Source: JAQVYB01 sp964490935 (lineage in GTDB: Bacteria > Verrucomicrobiota > Kiritimatiellia > RZYC01). From it: a stretch of DNA of 9,045 bases. Positions 1 through 6,234 of the stretch are shown here, one piece after another; position 1 is the stretch's first letter, and each line of letters begins with the position of its first letter. The stretch covers positions 1 to 9,045 of the forward strand of contig CAZBEO010000125.1 in NCBI GenBank assembly GCA_964490935.1. The letters run 5' to 3'. Both the position numbers and the translations under genes were made by a program. The notes below the pieces were generated by a model. That model was not told where the DNA came from, did no database searches, and saw nothing but the letters and a program-made list of their open reading frames with translations.

Positions 1-87
1 GCCGGTTGATCTGGCGGGGAATCCGCGTATTTCCAATGGCACGGTGGATATGGCGCGTATGAACGGCAACCGCCGAAAACCATTTAT
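1..87 (+). pseudogene. Upstream, frame-shifted part of the beta-helix surface protein gene
   Basis: Codons from base 2 read PVDLAGNPRISNGTVDM in frame 2, and from base 55 the sequence reads AYERQPPKTIYVDASRPG in frame 1, which then runs on without a break into the long open frame. The same text occurs intact at 1134-1200 as DLAGNPRVLFGTVDMGAYER, where the DNA has GATATGGGCGCG. Here it has GATATGGCGCG, one G short at 52-53. The upstream sequence is therefore the end of a preceding beta-helix module of the same protein, and the frame is broken by a single-base deletion or a sequencing error in a G run. Frame 1 itself has a TGA at 7-9, so the two parts cannot be read as one without a correction. 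The rest of the gene lies outside the window. Confidence 0.82.
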
Positions 88-2547
88 GTGGATGCTTCGC
101 GTCCGGGTGATTCGGGTGCGGCCACGAACTGGGCCACGGCGAAGAAAACGATTCAGGCGGCGGTGGATTTGGCGGAGGCCGGGGATACGGTGTTGGTGAC
201 CAATGGGGTGTATGATCGGGGCGGCACCGTTGCGCCGGGGTATGCGCTGACGAACCGCATCTATATTTCGACGCCGATTGCGGTACGTTCACTCAATGGT
301 CCATATGTTACCTTCATTGAAGGGGCTCCGGGGTCAAACGGCAGTAATGATGTGGATTCGGTTCGTGGTGTTTGCATGACCAACGGTTGTACGTTGATCG
401 GTTTTACTGTCACCAATGGCTATACCATGAACGACGGCGACGCGTGGATGGACAGTTCTGCTGCCGGGGTGATGCTTTTTACAAATTGCACGGTATCCAA
501 TTGTTTGATTGTGGGTAATACGGCTCGTAATTCGGCTGGTGTACTTGGTTGTGCGGGGGTGTTGTACGACAGTACCATTAGCGGTAATACGGCGCACAAC
601 TACTATGGAGGAGCGGCAGGCGGAGGAAGCATGGATGAGCCAGTCACTCTGAATCGTTGCACGCTGAGTCAGAATACGGCGGCCTATTGTGGCGGCGTGA
701 ACAATGGGGTTCTGAACAACTGCATCGTGAACGAAAACCAGGGATCACAGACAGCCGGTGGCGTGGTGAGTTCTACGTTGAACAACTGTTTGGTCGTGGG
801 CAACTCCGGCAAAATCGGTGGCGGCGTGAATTCCTGTACGATAAACAATTGTACGATCTATGGAAATACGGCCGAAAATGGTGGAGGAATGTACAGTGGT
901 CGAGCGAAAAACTGCATCTTCTGGGGAAACACGGCCTCGGTATCGGATGACAATATTCACCAGCCCTTGTCAGTTGAATATAGCTGTTCGCCTGACGGGG
1001 TGTCGGAGGGAGGTAGTGGATGTACCACCAACAATCCGCTTTTCCAGGATGCGGTGAACAGCAATTATTCGCTACAGGTCGGTTCTCCGTGTATCAATAC
1101 GGGTAACAATGCCTATGCGCCGACGAATGTGACCCCGGTTGACCTAGCGGGGAATCCGCGCGTGCTCTTTGGCACAGTGGATATGGGCGCGTATGAACGG
1201 GTGTCGCTGATCTCTGCCGAGAGTGGACCCTCCGCAGGAGGAAATACGATCATGGTGACCAATGGCGTTGCGCTAGGGAATGGCACGGATATCACGAATG
1301 TGACGGTGTGCGGTGTGGCGGCAACGATTGTGGGCCAGGGCGCAAACTGGGTGAGTGTCATGCTGGGTGCCGGACTTGCGGGGGGCACGACGGGTGATGT
1401 TTCTATTCAATCAACCAGCGAGGGCACGACGACCATTTCGAATGTCTATACCTACAACCCCATGGGGCTCATCAGCCGAGTGACTCCGTCTATCGGATCG
1501 GTGACAGGTGGCTATCCGGTGGTGATCAGCGGAAGCAATCTGGGGAGTGGATCGGACGTGAGTGCGGTCACGTTGTGCGGGGTGAGCGTGCAGTCCATGG
1601 TCAGCCAGAGCGCCACGCAGGTGGTGGTGAGGGCCCGCGCCGGATTCCGGGGAGTGGGTCCTGTGGTGATTCAATCGACCGGCTATGGAACGATTACGCT
1701 GGTGAATGGCTTCACCTATCGCGATCCGGTGTTCTTAGATTTTGATGGGGATGGCAAGGCCGACATCGTCACGTATTACCCCGCTGCGGGCATGTGGTCT
1801 ATTCTGCAATCCAGCCTGAACACCGGACGCTATCAAGCGTGGGGCTGGCGTGACGCCATTCCGGTGCCGGGCGATTACGATGGCGACAGCCTTTTCGATG
1901 TGGCCGTGTATGCGCCGCAAACAGGCACCTGGCTGATCTGGCAGAGTGCCACCCAAACGAAACGTGCGCAGTCGTGGGGCTGGAATGAATCCATCCCCGT
2001 ACCAGGTGATTATGATGGCGATGAAAGGTGCGACCTAGCCGTCTATGTGCCTGCGAGCGGCGTCTGGCATATCTGGCAGAGTGCCACGCAGACCGAACGC
2101 ACGCAGTCGTGGGGCTGGAGCGGTGCGATGCCGGTTCCGGGTGATTACGATGGCGACGGCCTGACGGACGTGGCGGTGTATGCACCCGCGAGCGGCACAT
2201 GGCACATCTGGCAGAGCGCGACGCAGTCCGCTCGCATCCAGTCGTGGGGCGGGGCGGAAGCCGAACCGATCCCGGGTGATTACGATGGCGACGGCTTGAC
2301 CGACGTGGCGGTCTACTGGCCGGAAAGCGGCATGTGGTACGCGTGGCTGTCAGCCACGCAAACCGGGATGACTGCTTCCTGGGGTTGGAATGCGGCGTGG
2401 CCGGTGCCGGCGGACTATGACGGCGACGGCATCTTCGACCGCACCGTGTATGCGCCTGAACTCGGCCGGTGGTACCTTTGGCAGACCGGCTCGAACACCC
2501 AACGCATCCAGCCCTGGGGATTCGAGCAGGCCGAACCGGTGAATTAG
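88..2547 (+). CDS. Modular extracellular protein: beta-helix, choice-of-anchor Q, two IPT/TIG domains, six DYDGDG repeats (5' incomplete)
   Basis: This is a predicted secreted or cell-surface protein, probably carbohydrate- or matrix-binding; no catalytic motif is visible. Counting from the GTG at 88, residues 1-345 form a right-handed parallel beta-helix with polymorphic-outer-membrane-protein-like turns (for example INNCTIYGNTAENGGGMY). Residues about 346-371 are the closing module ending GTVDMGAYER. Residues 372-459 and 460-548 are two IPT/TIG immunoglobulin-like domains, each ending in a YTYNP or FTYRDP strand. Residues 550-819 are six 45-residue units with DxDGDG calcium-binding-type loops, like FG-GAP/VCBS repeats. 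The GTG at 88 lies inside the conserved IYVDASRPGDSG strand, has no credible ribosome binding site, and is not a real start: the protein begins far upstream, so no signal peptide can be seen. The C-terminus carries no recognisable sorting or anchoring motif and stops exactly at a repeat boundary. Family assignment is by motif recognition; the exact function is unknown. Confidence 0.88.
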   Translation: MDASRPGDSGAATNWATAKKTIQAAVDLAEAGDTVLVTNGVYDRGGTVAPGYALTNRIYISTPIAVRSLNGPYVTFIEGAPGSNGSNDVDSVRGVCMTNGCTLIGFTVTNGYTMNDGDAWMDSSAAGVMLFTNCTVSNCLIVGNTARNSAGVLGCAGVLYDSTISGNTAHNYYGGAAGGGSMDEPVTLNRCTLSQNTAAYCGGVNNGVLNNCIVNENQGSQTAGGVVSSTLNNCLVVGNSGKIGGGVNSCTINNCTIYGNTAENGGGMYSGRAKNCIFWGNTASVSDDNIHQPLSVEYSCSPDGVSEGGSGCTTNNPLFQDAVNSNYSLQVGSPCINTGNNAYAPTNVTPVDLAGNPRVLFGTVDMGAYERVSLISAESGPSAGGNTIMVTNGVALGNGTDITNVTVCGVAATIVGQGANWVSVMLGAGLAGGTTGDVSIQSTSEGTTTISNVYTYNPMGLISRVTPSIGSVTGGYPVVISGSNLGSGSDVSAVTLCGVSVQSMVSQSATQVVVRARAGFRGVGPVVIQSTGYGTITLVNGFTYRDPVFLDFDGDGKADIVTYYPAAGMWSILQSSLNTGRYQAWGWRDAIPVPGDYDGDSLFDVAVYAPQTGTWLIWQSATQTKRAQSWGWNESIPVPGDYDGDERCDLAVYVPASGVWHIWQSATQTERTQSWGWSGAMPVPGDYDGDGLTDVAVYAPASGTWHIWQSATQSARIQSWGGAEAEPIPGDYDGDGLTDVAVYWPESGMWYAWLSATQTGMTASWGWNAAWPVPADYDGDGIFDRTVYAPELGRWYLWQTGSNTQRIQPWGFEQAEPVN
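1735..2544 (+). repeat. Six in-frame 135-bp tandem units (45 aa each)
   Basis: Units begin at 1735, 1870, 2005, 2140, 2275 and 2410, each exactly 135 bp, and the stop codon TAG starts at 2545, immediately after the sixth unit. Each unit starts with a GDYDGDG-like loop (LDFDGDG in the first, ADYDGDG in the last), continues with xDVAVYAPxSGTWxIWQS, then ATQTxRxQSWGW and closes with PVP. The DxDGDGxxD pattern suggests calcium loops. Units 2-4 are the most alike in DNA; the first and last are the most diverged, as usual for expanding tandem arrays. Confidence 0.93.
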
Positions 2548-2857
2548 TTGGGATGTTTTTCACACGAAGGCACGCCGTACAACTTTACACGGAACTCGGC
2601 GGCACGGTTGCCGCGATTTCGTGCTGGGATCAGGCGGACAAGACTTCGTATATCTATCGTAAAAATAGACAGCCTTTCGCTGCAGGAGCTGCGTATCGGA
2701 CCGGGCGGACGGCTTGCTGGATGTTCATCTCGTCACCGATGAAGACATCGCGGTGCGCACCAGCTACGCCGTGAAAATCGGTGCGGTGACCGACCCCGCA
2801 TGTTTCCTGGGCATGATGGAAGAGCCGCGCCCCGCTACTTCAGGCTCGGGATGAGGA
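2548..2857 (+). other. Gene-free stretch with possible decayed coding sequence
   Basis: No intact gene is evident in these 310 bases. Coding-like pieces occur in three successive frames: TELGGTVAAISCWDQADK up to about 2663, then IDSLSLQELRIGPGGRL from 2665 to about 2715, then LDVHLVTDEDIAVRTSYA from 2717, ending at a TGA at 2852-2854. Each move is a +1 shift, the first at an AAAAA run (2661-2665). The pieces have GC-rich third positions like the neighbouring genes. I do not recognise the product. It may be a decayed relative of the upstream surface protein, or chance. A short GCGGC/GCCGC hairpin lies near 2598-2613 without a T-run, so it is not a clear terminator for the upstream gene. Confidence 0.35.
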
Positions 2858-3256
2858 TCACCAAAACGTTTTGATGTGCTCGTAGTCTTGGAGAAGTTTG
2901 TCTTTGGTAATAAGAATCGTTTTTTCTTCACGTGCTGTAGCAACAATAATTTGATCGGCAGGGTCATCGTGAAAAGGTTGAGGAAGTGCCGTCGAAAGAT
3001 AAGATATCCTTGGAGTTAGGGGTATTAAGCGAAGCTTTGGCATCCGCAACCCTTCTGCGATCCATTCCTCTGGATTACAGGAGATGCCAATGCGTTTCTT
3101 TTCAATGAGTTTGCTAAATTCCCATGGAGAGATTGCAGAGAGTAATAATTCGTCGTAATTTTCAGCGCTTTCAAGGAGAGAATATACCTTGCGGGATAAG
3201 TTCTCCGGGCGCATGTTCCACCAAACCCATACATGAGTATCTAATAAGTATTTCAC
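2858..3256 (-). CDS. vapC: PIN-domain toxin of a VapBC-type toxin-antitoxin system
   Basis: Predicted Mg-dependent ribonuclease toxin of a type II system; VapC family members cut tRNA or rRNA and are neutralised by binding their antitoxin. With the GTG start at 3256 it is 132 residues, typical of the family. It opens KYLLDTHVWVWW with the first catalytic aspartate (D6). E46 lies in SPWEFSKL, D98/D101 in HDDPADQIIVATA, and D119 in ILITKDK, so the PIN acidic set is complete and the toxin should be active. A longer reading from a GTG at 3271 is possible, but 3256 is preferred because GTG overlaps the antitoxin TGA by 4 bases (GTGA) and places the PIN beta-1 strand at the N-terminus. The HxDPxDxxIxA and ITxD pattern points to the Sll0205-like PIN branch. 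Target specificity cannot be read from sequence. Confidence 0.9.
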   Translation of the reverse strand: MKYLLDTHVWVWWNMRPENLSRKVYSLLESAENYDELLLSAISPWEFSKLIEKKRIGISCNPEEWIAEGLRMPKLRLIPLTPRISYLSTALPQPFHDDPADQIIVATAREEKTILITKDKLLQDYEHIKTFW

Positions 3257-3480
3257 TTGGAAGCATCCCACATATGCTCCCCAAGTGGGGTTATGATATC
3301 TTTTTCAAATAGGAGCATATCTGATAAGTTCCCCGGAGAAGACGTCTTGTTTGAATAGGGAATGACTTCTGCAATTGGGCGGCCCCGCTTTGTTACGAGA
3401 ATAGTTTCCTTGTGTTCGGCTACTTGGTTGAAAATTCGCAAAGCGTGCGTTTTGAAGTCGGTAATCGTCATGGTTTTCAT
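3253..3480 (-). CDS. vapB: Phd/YefM-family antitoxin partner of the PIN toxin
   Basis: 75-residue antitoxin. The N-terminal half (MTITDFKTHALRIFNQVAE, then ETILVTKRGRPIAEVIPY) is the Phd/YefM DNA-binding fold, which dimerises and represses its own promoter. The C-terminal half, after about residue 42, is the variable tail expected to wrap the toxin. The ATG at 3480 is chosen over a GTG at 3492 because a GGTGAGG ribosome binding site (3487-3493) lies 6 bases upstream of it; a third in-frame ATG at 3471 is also possible. The gene is first in the operon, its TGA overlaps the toxin GTG, and a perfect palindrome sits over the -10 box. Order antitoxin-toxin and coupled translation are standard for such modules and favour antitoxin excess. 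Confidence 0.9.
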   Translation of the reverse strand: MKTMTITDFKTHALRIFNQVAEHKETILVTKRGRPIAEVIPYSNKTSSPGNLSDMLLFEKDIITPLGEHMWDASK

Positions 3481-3488
3481 TGCGGGCC

Positions 3489-3701
3489 TCACCTTCGCCG
3501 CTCAAAGTAGTCATTATAAATGACTATGTAAAGGCTTTTTAAGCCGAACGTCAGCCATGATAACTCCAATAAATGAATGCCCAACTCCCGAGCAATTTCA
3601 TTGAGTCGACGATCCAGTGACAAAAGGTGTAAACGATGCTCAATGGCACACGGTAGAAAATATAAATCATAAGCGGAGTTGCCAAATATCGATTTTTGAA
3701 A
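3489..3701 (-). pseudogene. Truncated PIN-domain toxin remnant (C-terminal part only)
   Basis: Between an in-frame TGA at 3702-3704 and a TGA at 3489-3491 there is an open stretch of 70 codons with no good start. Its section 3677-3561 reads SAYDLYFLPCAIEHRLHLLS followed by LDRRLNEIARELGIHLLEL. This matches the C-terminal part of FitB/VapC-like PIN proteins: the third acidic residue in the SxYDxxY helix, then the LxSLDRRL strand-helix and a final GIHLLEL strand. The N-terminal half with the first aspartate and the glutamate is missing, and no antitoxin gene lies upstream (3705-3901). The reading then runs through the vapBC promoter, which is not expected of a functional C-terminus. It is a different PIN branch from the intact toxin next to it. 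Confidence 0.68.
3508..3526 (-). promoter_or_regulatory. Palindromic operator over the vapBC -10 box
   Basis: The 19-bp sequence TAGTCATTATAAATGACTA has perfect 8-bp arms (3508-3515 and 3519-3526) around a 3-bp centre. On the minus strand it contains TATAAT (3513-3518), a consensus -10 box, about 33 bases upstream of the antitoxin start. A weak -35 candidate, TTAAAA, lies 18 bases further upstream. Phd/YefM antitoxins bind such palindromes, so repression by the toxin-antitoxin complex is the natural reading. The palindrome and -10 match are seen directly; binding is inferred. Confidence 0.75.
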
Positions 3702-3901
3702 TCAAAATGACACCTTTTTCTGATCTTCCTGTGCCATATGGTTGAACTAGTGCTCTTTTTGTTACCCGCAGATTACGCAGATTGGGATGAGGGGAGGGCA
3801 CAGGGTGGCGGAGGGGGCCTTCCTTCCTAAATTCCGGCAAACGATCGTTTGCCATTCGGCAATCCGTCACACGTCCAAGGGCTTGTCAAAACTCTCGACT
3901 T
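3702..3901. other. Intergenic stretch with a short direct repeat and a palindrome
   Basis: No gene is supported here. It contains a 9-bp tandem pair, CGCAGATTA and CGCAGATTG (3767-3784), a purine-rich run (about 3784-3817), and a perfect 18-bp palindrome at 3836-3853. The short open frames on both strands lack ribosome binding sites and family resemblance. It separates the AT-richer toxin-antitoxin island from the GC-rich ablAB operon, whose last gene ends at 3902. Confidence 0.5.
3836..3853. repeat. Perfect 18-bp palindrome 3' of ablB
   Basis: GGCAAACGATCGTTTGCC equals its own reverse complement. It lies about 50 bases downstream of the ablB stop. It has no spacer, so as RNA it would form a hairpin only with a strained loop, and no T-run follows on either strand; it is therefore not a standard intrinsic terminator. 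A protein-binding site or a transcript-end structure are both possible. Confidence 0.6.
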
Positions 3902-4795
3902 TTATGGCGTCACACGCCCATCAGTGTCAGTCACCCGACGGATTGCCAGGGGTTTGTGCCAGATGTTCATGTGTTCAAGTTGGCCGCAGATCTGGGTGTT
4001 GTTCCAGAGGGTTCCGCCGAAGTGGTAGCCGCCGCGTGCGAAGGTGATGTTCATGCCGTGCGATGCGGCGCGCGCAATGGTGTAGGCGGTGCGAAAGCCG
4101 GCGGCGGGTAATTCGTGGTCCATGTGGGCGAGGAGGTGACGTGCGAGGGCGGCGCCGCGGGCTTCGGGGTCGGTGGCAAAATCGGTCATTTCCACGGAAA
4201 GCGTTTCGGGGCGCGTCTCGGCGGAGGAGAGAGCGAGTAGGCGGTCGTTTTGCCATACGCCATAGTAGAGGATGTGTTCTTTCATGGTTTGAAGGAGGTA
4301 GGCCGGGTCGTGGATGGGGAAGGGATAGGTTTCGAATACGCGCCGGTAGAGGCGGGCCATCGCGGGAGTGTCGTTCGGGGTGGCGGCGCGCAGGGTGGCG
4401 CCTTCGGGCAGGGGGGGTGGCGGGGTTGGTTGTTCTGCCTTTTCTTGGGCGGTTTTCAGGATGGCGATGGTTTCCGATTCGTCGTGTTGCGCCCGTTCAG
4501 GGGTGAGGTAGCAGGCGAGTAGATCGGCGGTGGACTGTCCGTGGAAGTAGCCGGGGATTCGGGCTTCGACCTGATAATTCAGGACGGCAAAAGACGGAGT
4601 GGTTTCCTCGGGAACGACGGCAAAGATTTTTCCGTAGGCGCGTGCGCGTGCGAAGTCGATCAGGTTTTGAGGTAGGTCGGGGAGGTCCGCTCGGTCGAGT
4701 TTCATCAGGTAGATGCGTTGATTGGCGGGGCCGTGCTGAATGAGGCTGCTGCCCAGTTTTTCCATGATATCAGGGGTGTCGGCTGGCGTGGTCAT
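3902..4795 (-). CDS. ablB: Beta-lysine N-acetyltransferase, second step of N-epsilon-acetyl-beta-lysine synthesis
   Basis: Transfers acetyl from acetyl-CoA to the epsilon-amino group of L-beta-lysine, giving the osmolyte N-epsilon-acetyl-beta-lysine; cytoplasmic. The protein is 297 residues, close to family length. The N-terminal domain (about 10-118) contains LGSSLIQHGPANQRIYLMKL and ARAYGKIFAVVPE. A proline-rich linker (EQPTPPPPLPEG, 121-132) leads to a GNAT domain (about 134-275) with the acetyl-CoA loop EARGAALARHLLAHM (211-225). The C-terminal NNTQICGQLEHMNIWHKPL (265-283) is a signature I associate with AblB. The ATG at 4795 is chosen because it overlaps the symporter stop as ATGA and has AAGGAG at 4807-4812; a reading from 4978 would add 61 arginine-rich residues that only shadow the symporter gene. 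It is the last gene of the operon with ablA, which strongly supports the assignment. Confidence 0.93.
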   Translation of the reverse strand: MTTPADTPDIMEKLGSSLIQHGPANQRIYLMKLDRADLPDLPQNLIDFARARAYGKIFAVVPEETTPSFAVLNYQVEARIPGYFHGQSTADLLACYLTPERAQHDESETIAILKTAQEKAEQPTPPPPLPEGATLRAATPNDTPAMARLYRRVFETYPFPIHDPAYLLQTMKEHILYYGVWQNDRLLALSSAETRPETLSVEMTDFATDPEARGAALARHLLAHMDHELPAAGFRTAYTIARAASHGMNITFARGGYHFGGTLWNNTQICGQLEHMNIWHKPLAIRRVTDTDGRVTP

Positions 4796-6234
4796 GATGG
4801 AACGGTCTCCTTGAGTCGTGGCGCGTCGGGTCGCATCAGGGAAACGATGACATAGGTCAGCGCGGAGAAGGCGAGTCCGAAGACGGTGGGGTCGAATCCG
4901 CCCAGATGGACGGGCAGGAGTTGTAGCAGGACGGTCAGTCCGCCGCCGGCGAGCATTCCGGCGAGGGCGCCATCGCAACTTCCGCGCGGCCAGAAGTAGG
5001 CGCCGAGGGTGGGGAAGAAGAGGCCTGAAACGAGGAAGCCGTAGGCGTACATGATGGCATCGAGTACGGTGGTGAAGCGCGAGGCGAAGAGTAGGGCTAG
5101 GAGGCCGAGTCCGAGGGTGGCGGCTTGCGAAAGGCGCATGAGGGCGGTTCCTTGAAGCGGGGTTTTGCGGAATCGTTGGACGAGGTCGGAAATGAGATTT
5201 CCAGAGGCGGCCATGAGGGTGCTGTCGGCGGTGGACATGATGGCAGAGAAGTAGGCGGCGACGACGATTCCAGTGATGCCGATGGGCAGGATTTCCCGAA
5301 TCAGCATGGGCAGGCCGCGTTCGGCATCTTCCACACCCAGATCAGGAAAGAGTACGCGTGCGCACATGCCGAGGATCACGCCGGTGAAGGCCATGATGGG
5401 ATATTCAAACAGCCCGGCGATGAACCAAGCGCGTTTGGCTTCTTTGGCGCCTTTGCAGGCAAACATGCGCTGATAGAGGGTCATGCCCACGAGCCAGATG
5501 GGAATGATGGTGACCATCCAGTTGATGAAGGTGGTGGGTTTGATGTTGCTGATGGAGAAGAATTCGGGGGGGAGGGCAGCGCGCAGGCCAGCCCAACCGC
5601 CGATCTCGCGTAGGGCCAGGGGCAGGGCGAGGCCAAGGAGGCCGAGAATGAGGATGATCCACTGAATGCAGTCGGTATAGATGACGGCTTTGATGCCGCC
5701 GAGGACGGTATAAGCGATGATGATGCCTCCCATGAGGTAGAGGGAGAAGGTCATGGGGCTCCATCCGAAGGGGGCCTGGGTGATGGCGGTATCGGCGGCG
5801 AGTCGCGCGCCGGCGAGCATTTGCCCGCCAGTGAAGAGGAGGTAGCCGATGCCCGAGATGAGTGCGGCAATCAGGGCGACGCGCCCATTGTAGCGGTAGC
5901 GCAGGAAGTCGGGATAGGTCAGCATGGAGTTGGATTCGCGGATGGCCTTGAGACGGGGGATGACGAATAGGGCGGAGAGCCAGGCGCCGACGAGTCCGGT
6001 GAAGAGGAGCCAGGTTCCGGCCAGCCCCATCAGAAAACCCACCCCGCCCAGGCCGATGGAAAAGCCGCCGCCTACATCGGTGGCGACCACGGAGAGGCCC
6101 ACAGCCAGCGGCGGGACGTTGCGCCCACCCACGTAGTAATCTTCTTCACTGCGGTTTCTTTTGAAGTGATACCAGCCGACGCCGAGGATGCCGAGCATGT
6201 AGATGCCGAAAATGAGGTAGTCCAGCCAACTCAT
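4792..6234 (-). CDS. Sodium:solute symporter (SSS family) within the ablAB operon
   Basis: Inner-membrane Na+-coupled transporter of the SSS/LeuT-fold family, 480 residues, with about 13 hydrophobic helices. Family marks in order: YYVGGRNVPPLAVGLSVVAT (33-52) at the broken first core helix, GGIKAVIYTDCIQW (179-192) as the SSS signature, MTLYQRMFACKGAKEAKRAW (251-270), and AAYFSAIMSTADSTLMAASG (326-345), which holds the serine and threonine residues of the Na2 sodium site. The substrate cannot be read from sequence. Its place between ablA and ablB, overlapping both by ATGA, suggests lysine, beta-lysine, acetyl-beta-lysine or another compatible solute such as betaine. Nearest alternatives are proline (PutP), choline or pantothenate carriers, but the context argues for an osmolyte or lysine. 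The start ATG at 6234 is fixed by the overlap and by MSWLDYLIFGIYML, a typical SSS first helix. Confidence 0.92.
   Translation of the reverse strand: MSWLDYLIFGIYMLGILGVGWYHFKRNRSEEDYYVGGRNVPPLAVGLSVVATDVGGGFSIGLGGVGFLMGLAGTWLLFTGLVGAWLSALFVIPRLKAIRESNSMLTYPDFLRYRYNGRVALIAALISGIGYLLFTGGQMLAGARLAADTAITQAPFGWSPMTFSLYLMGGIIIAYTVLGGIKAVIYTDCIQWIILILGLLGLALPLALREIGGWAGLRAALPPEFFSISNIKPTTFINWMVTIIPIWLVGMTLYQRMFACKGAKEAKRAWFIAGLFEYPIMAFTGVILGMCARVLFPDLGVEDAERGLPMLIREILPIGITGIVVAAYFSAIMSTADSTLMAASGNLISDLVQRFRKTPLQGTALMRLSQAATLGLGLLALLFASRFTTVLDAIMYAYGFLVSGLFFPTLGAYFWPRGSCDGALAGMLAGGGLTVLLQLLPVHLGGFDPTVFGLAFSALTYVIVSLMRPDAPRLKETVPS

Noticed and set aside
88..90. GTG as the true start of the surface protein
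   Set aside because: It is the valine of IYVDASRPGDSG, in-frame homologous sequence continues upstream, and no ribosome binding site precedes it.
1735..2544. Regular spacing considered as a CRISPR array
   Set aside because: The period is 135 bp with diverged units, fully in frame and coding for DxDGDG repeats; there are no short identical repeats with unique spacers.
1799..2563. Long minus-strand open frame of 254 codons
   Set aside because: It is antisense to the tandem repeats and its arginine/serine/proline-rich translation mirrors the repeat period; it is a shadow of the plus-strand gene.
3667..3870. Small minus-strand open frame as an antitoxin for the PIN remnant
   Set aside because: Its translation shows no DNA-binding fold, it has no ribosome binding site, and it spans the palindrome and direct repeat.
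3905..3918. GGCGT/ACGCC hairpin at the ablB stop as a terminator
   Set aside because: Only a 5-bp stem with a 3-base loop, and the following minus-strand bases are ATAAAAG rather than a T-run.
4796..4978. N-terminal extension of AblB
   Set aside because: The extra 61 residues are arginine/proline-rich and antiparallel in character to nothing known; they are the symporter gene read in another frame. The ATGA overlap and AAGGAG favour 4795.
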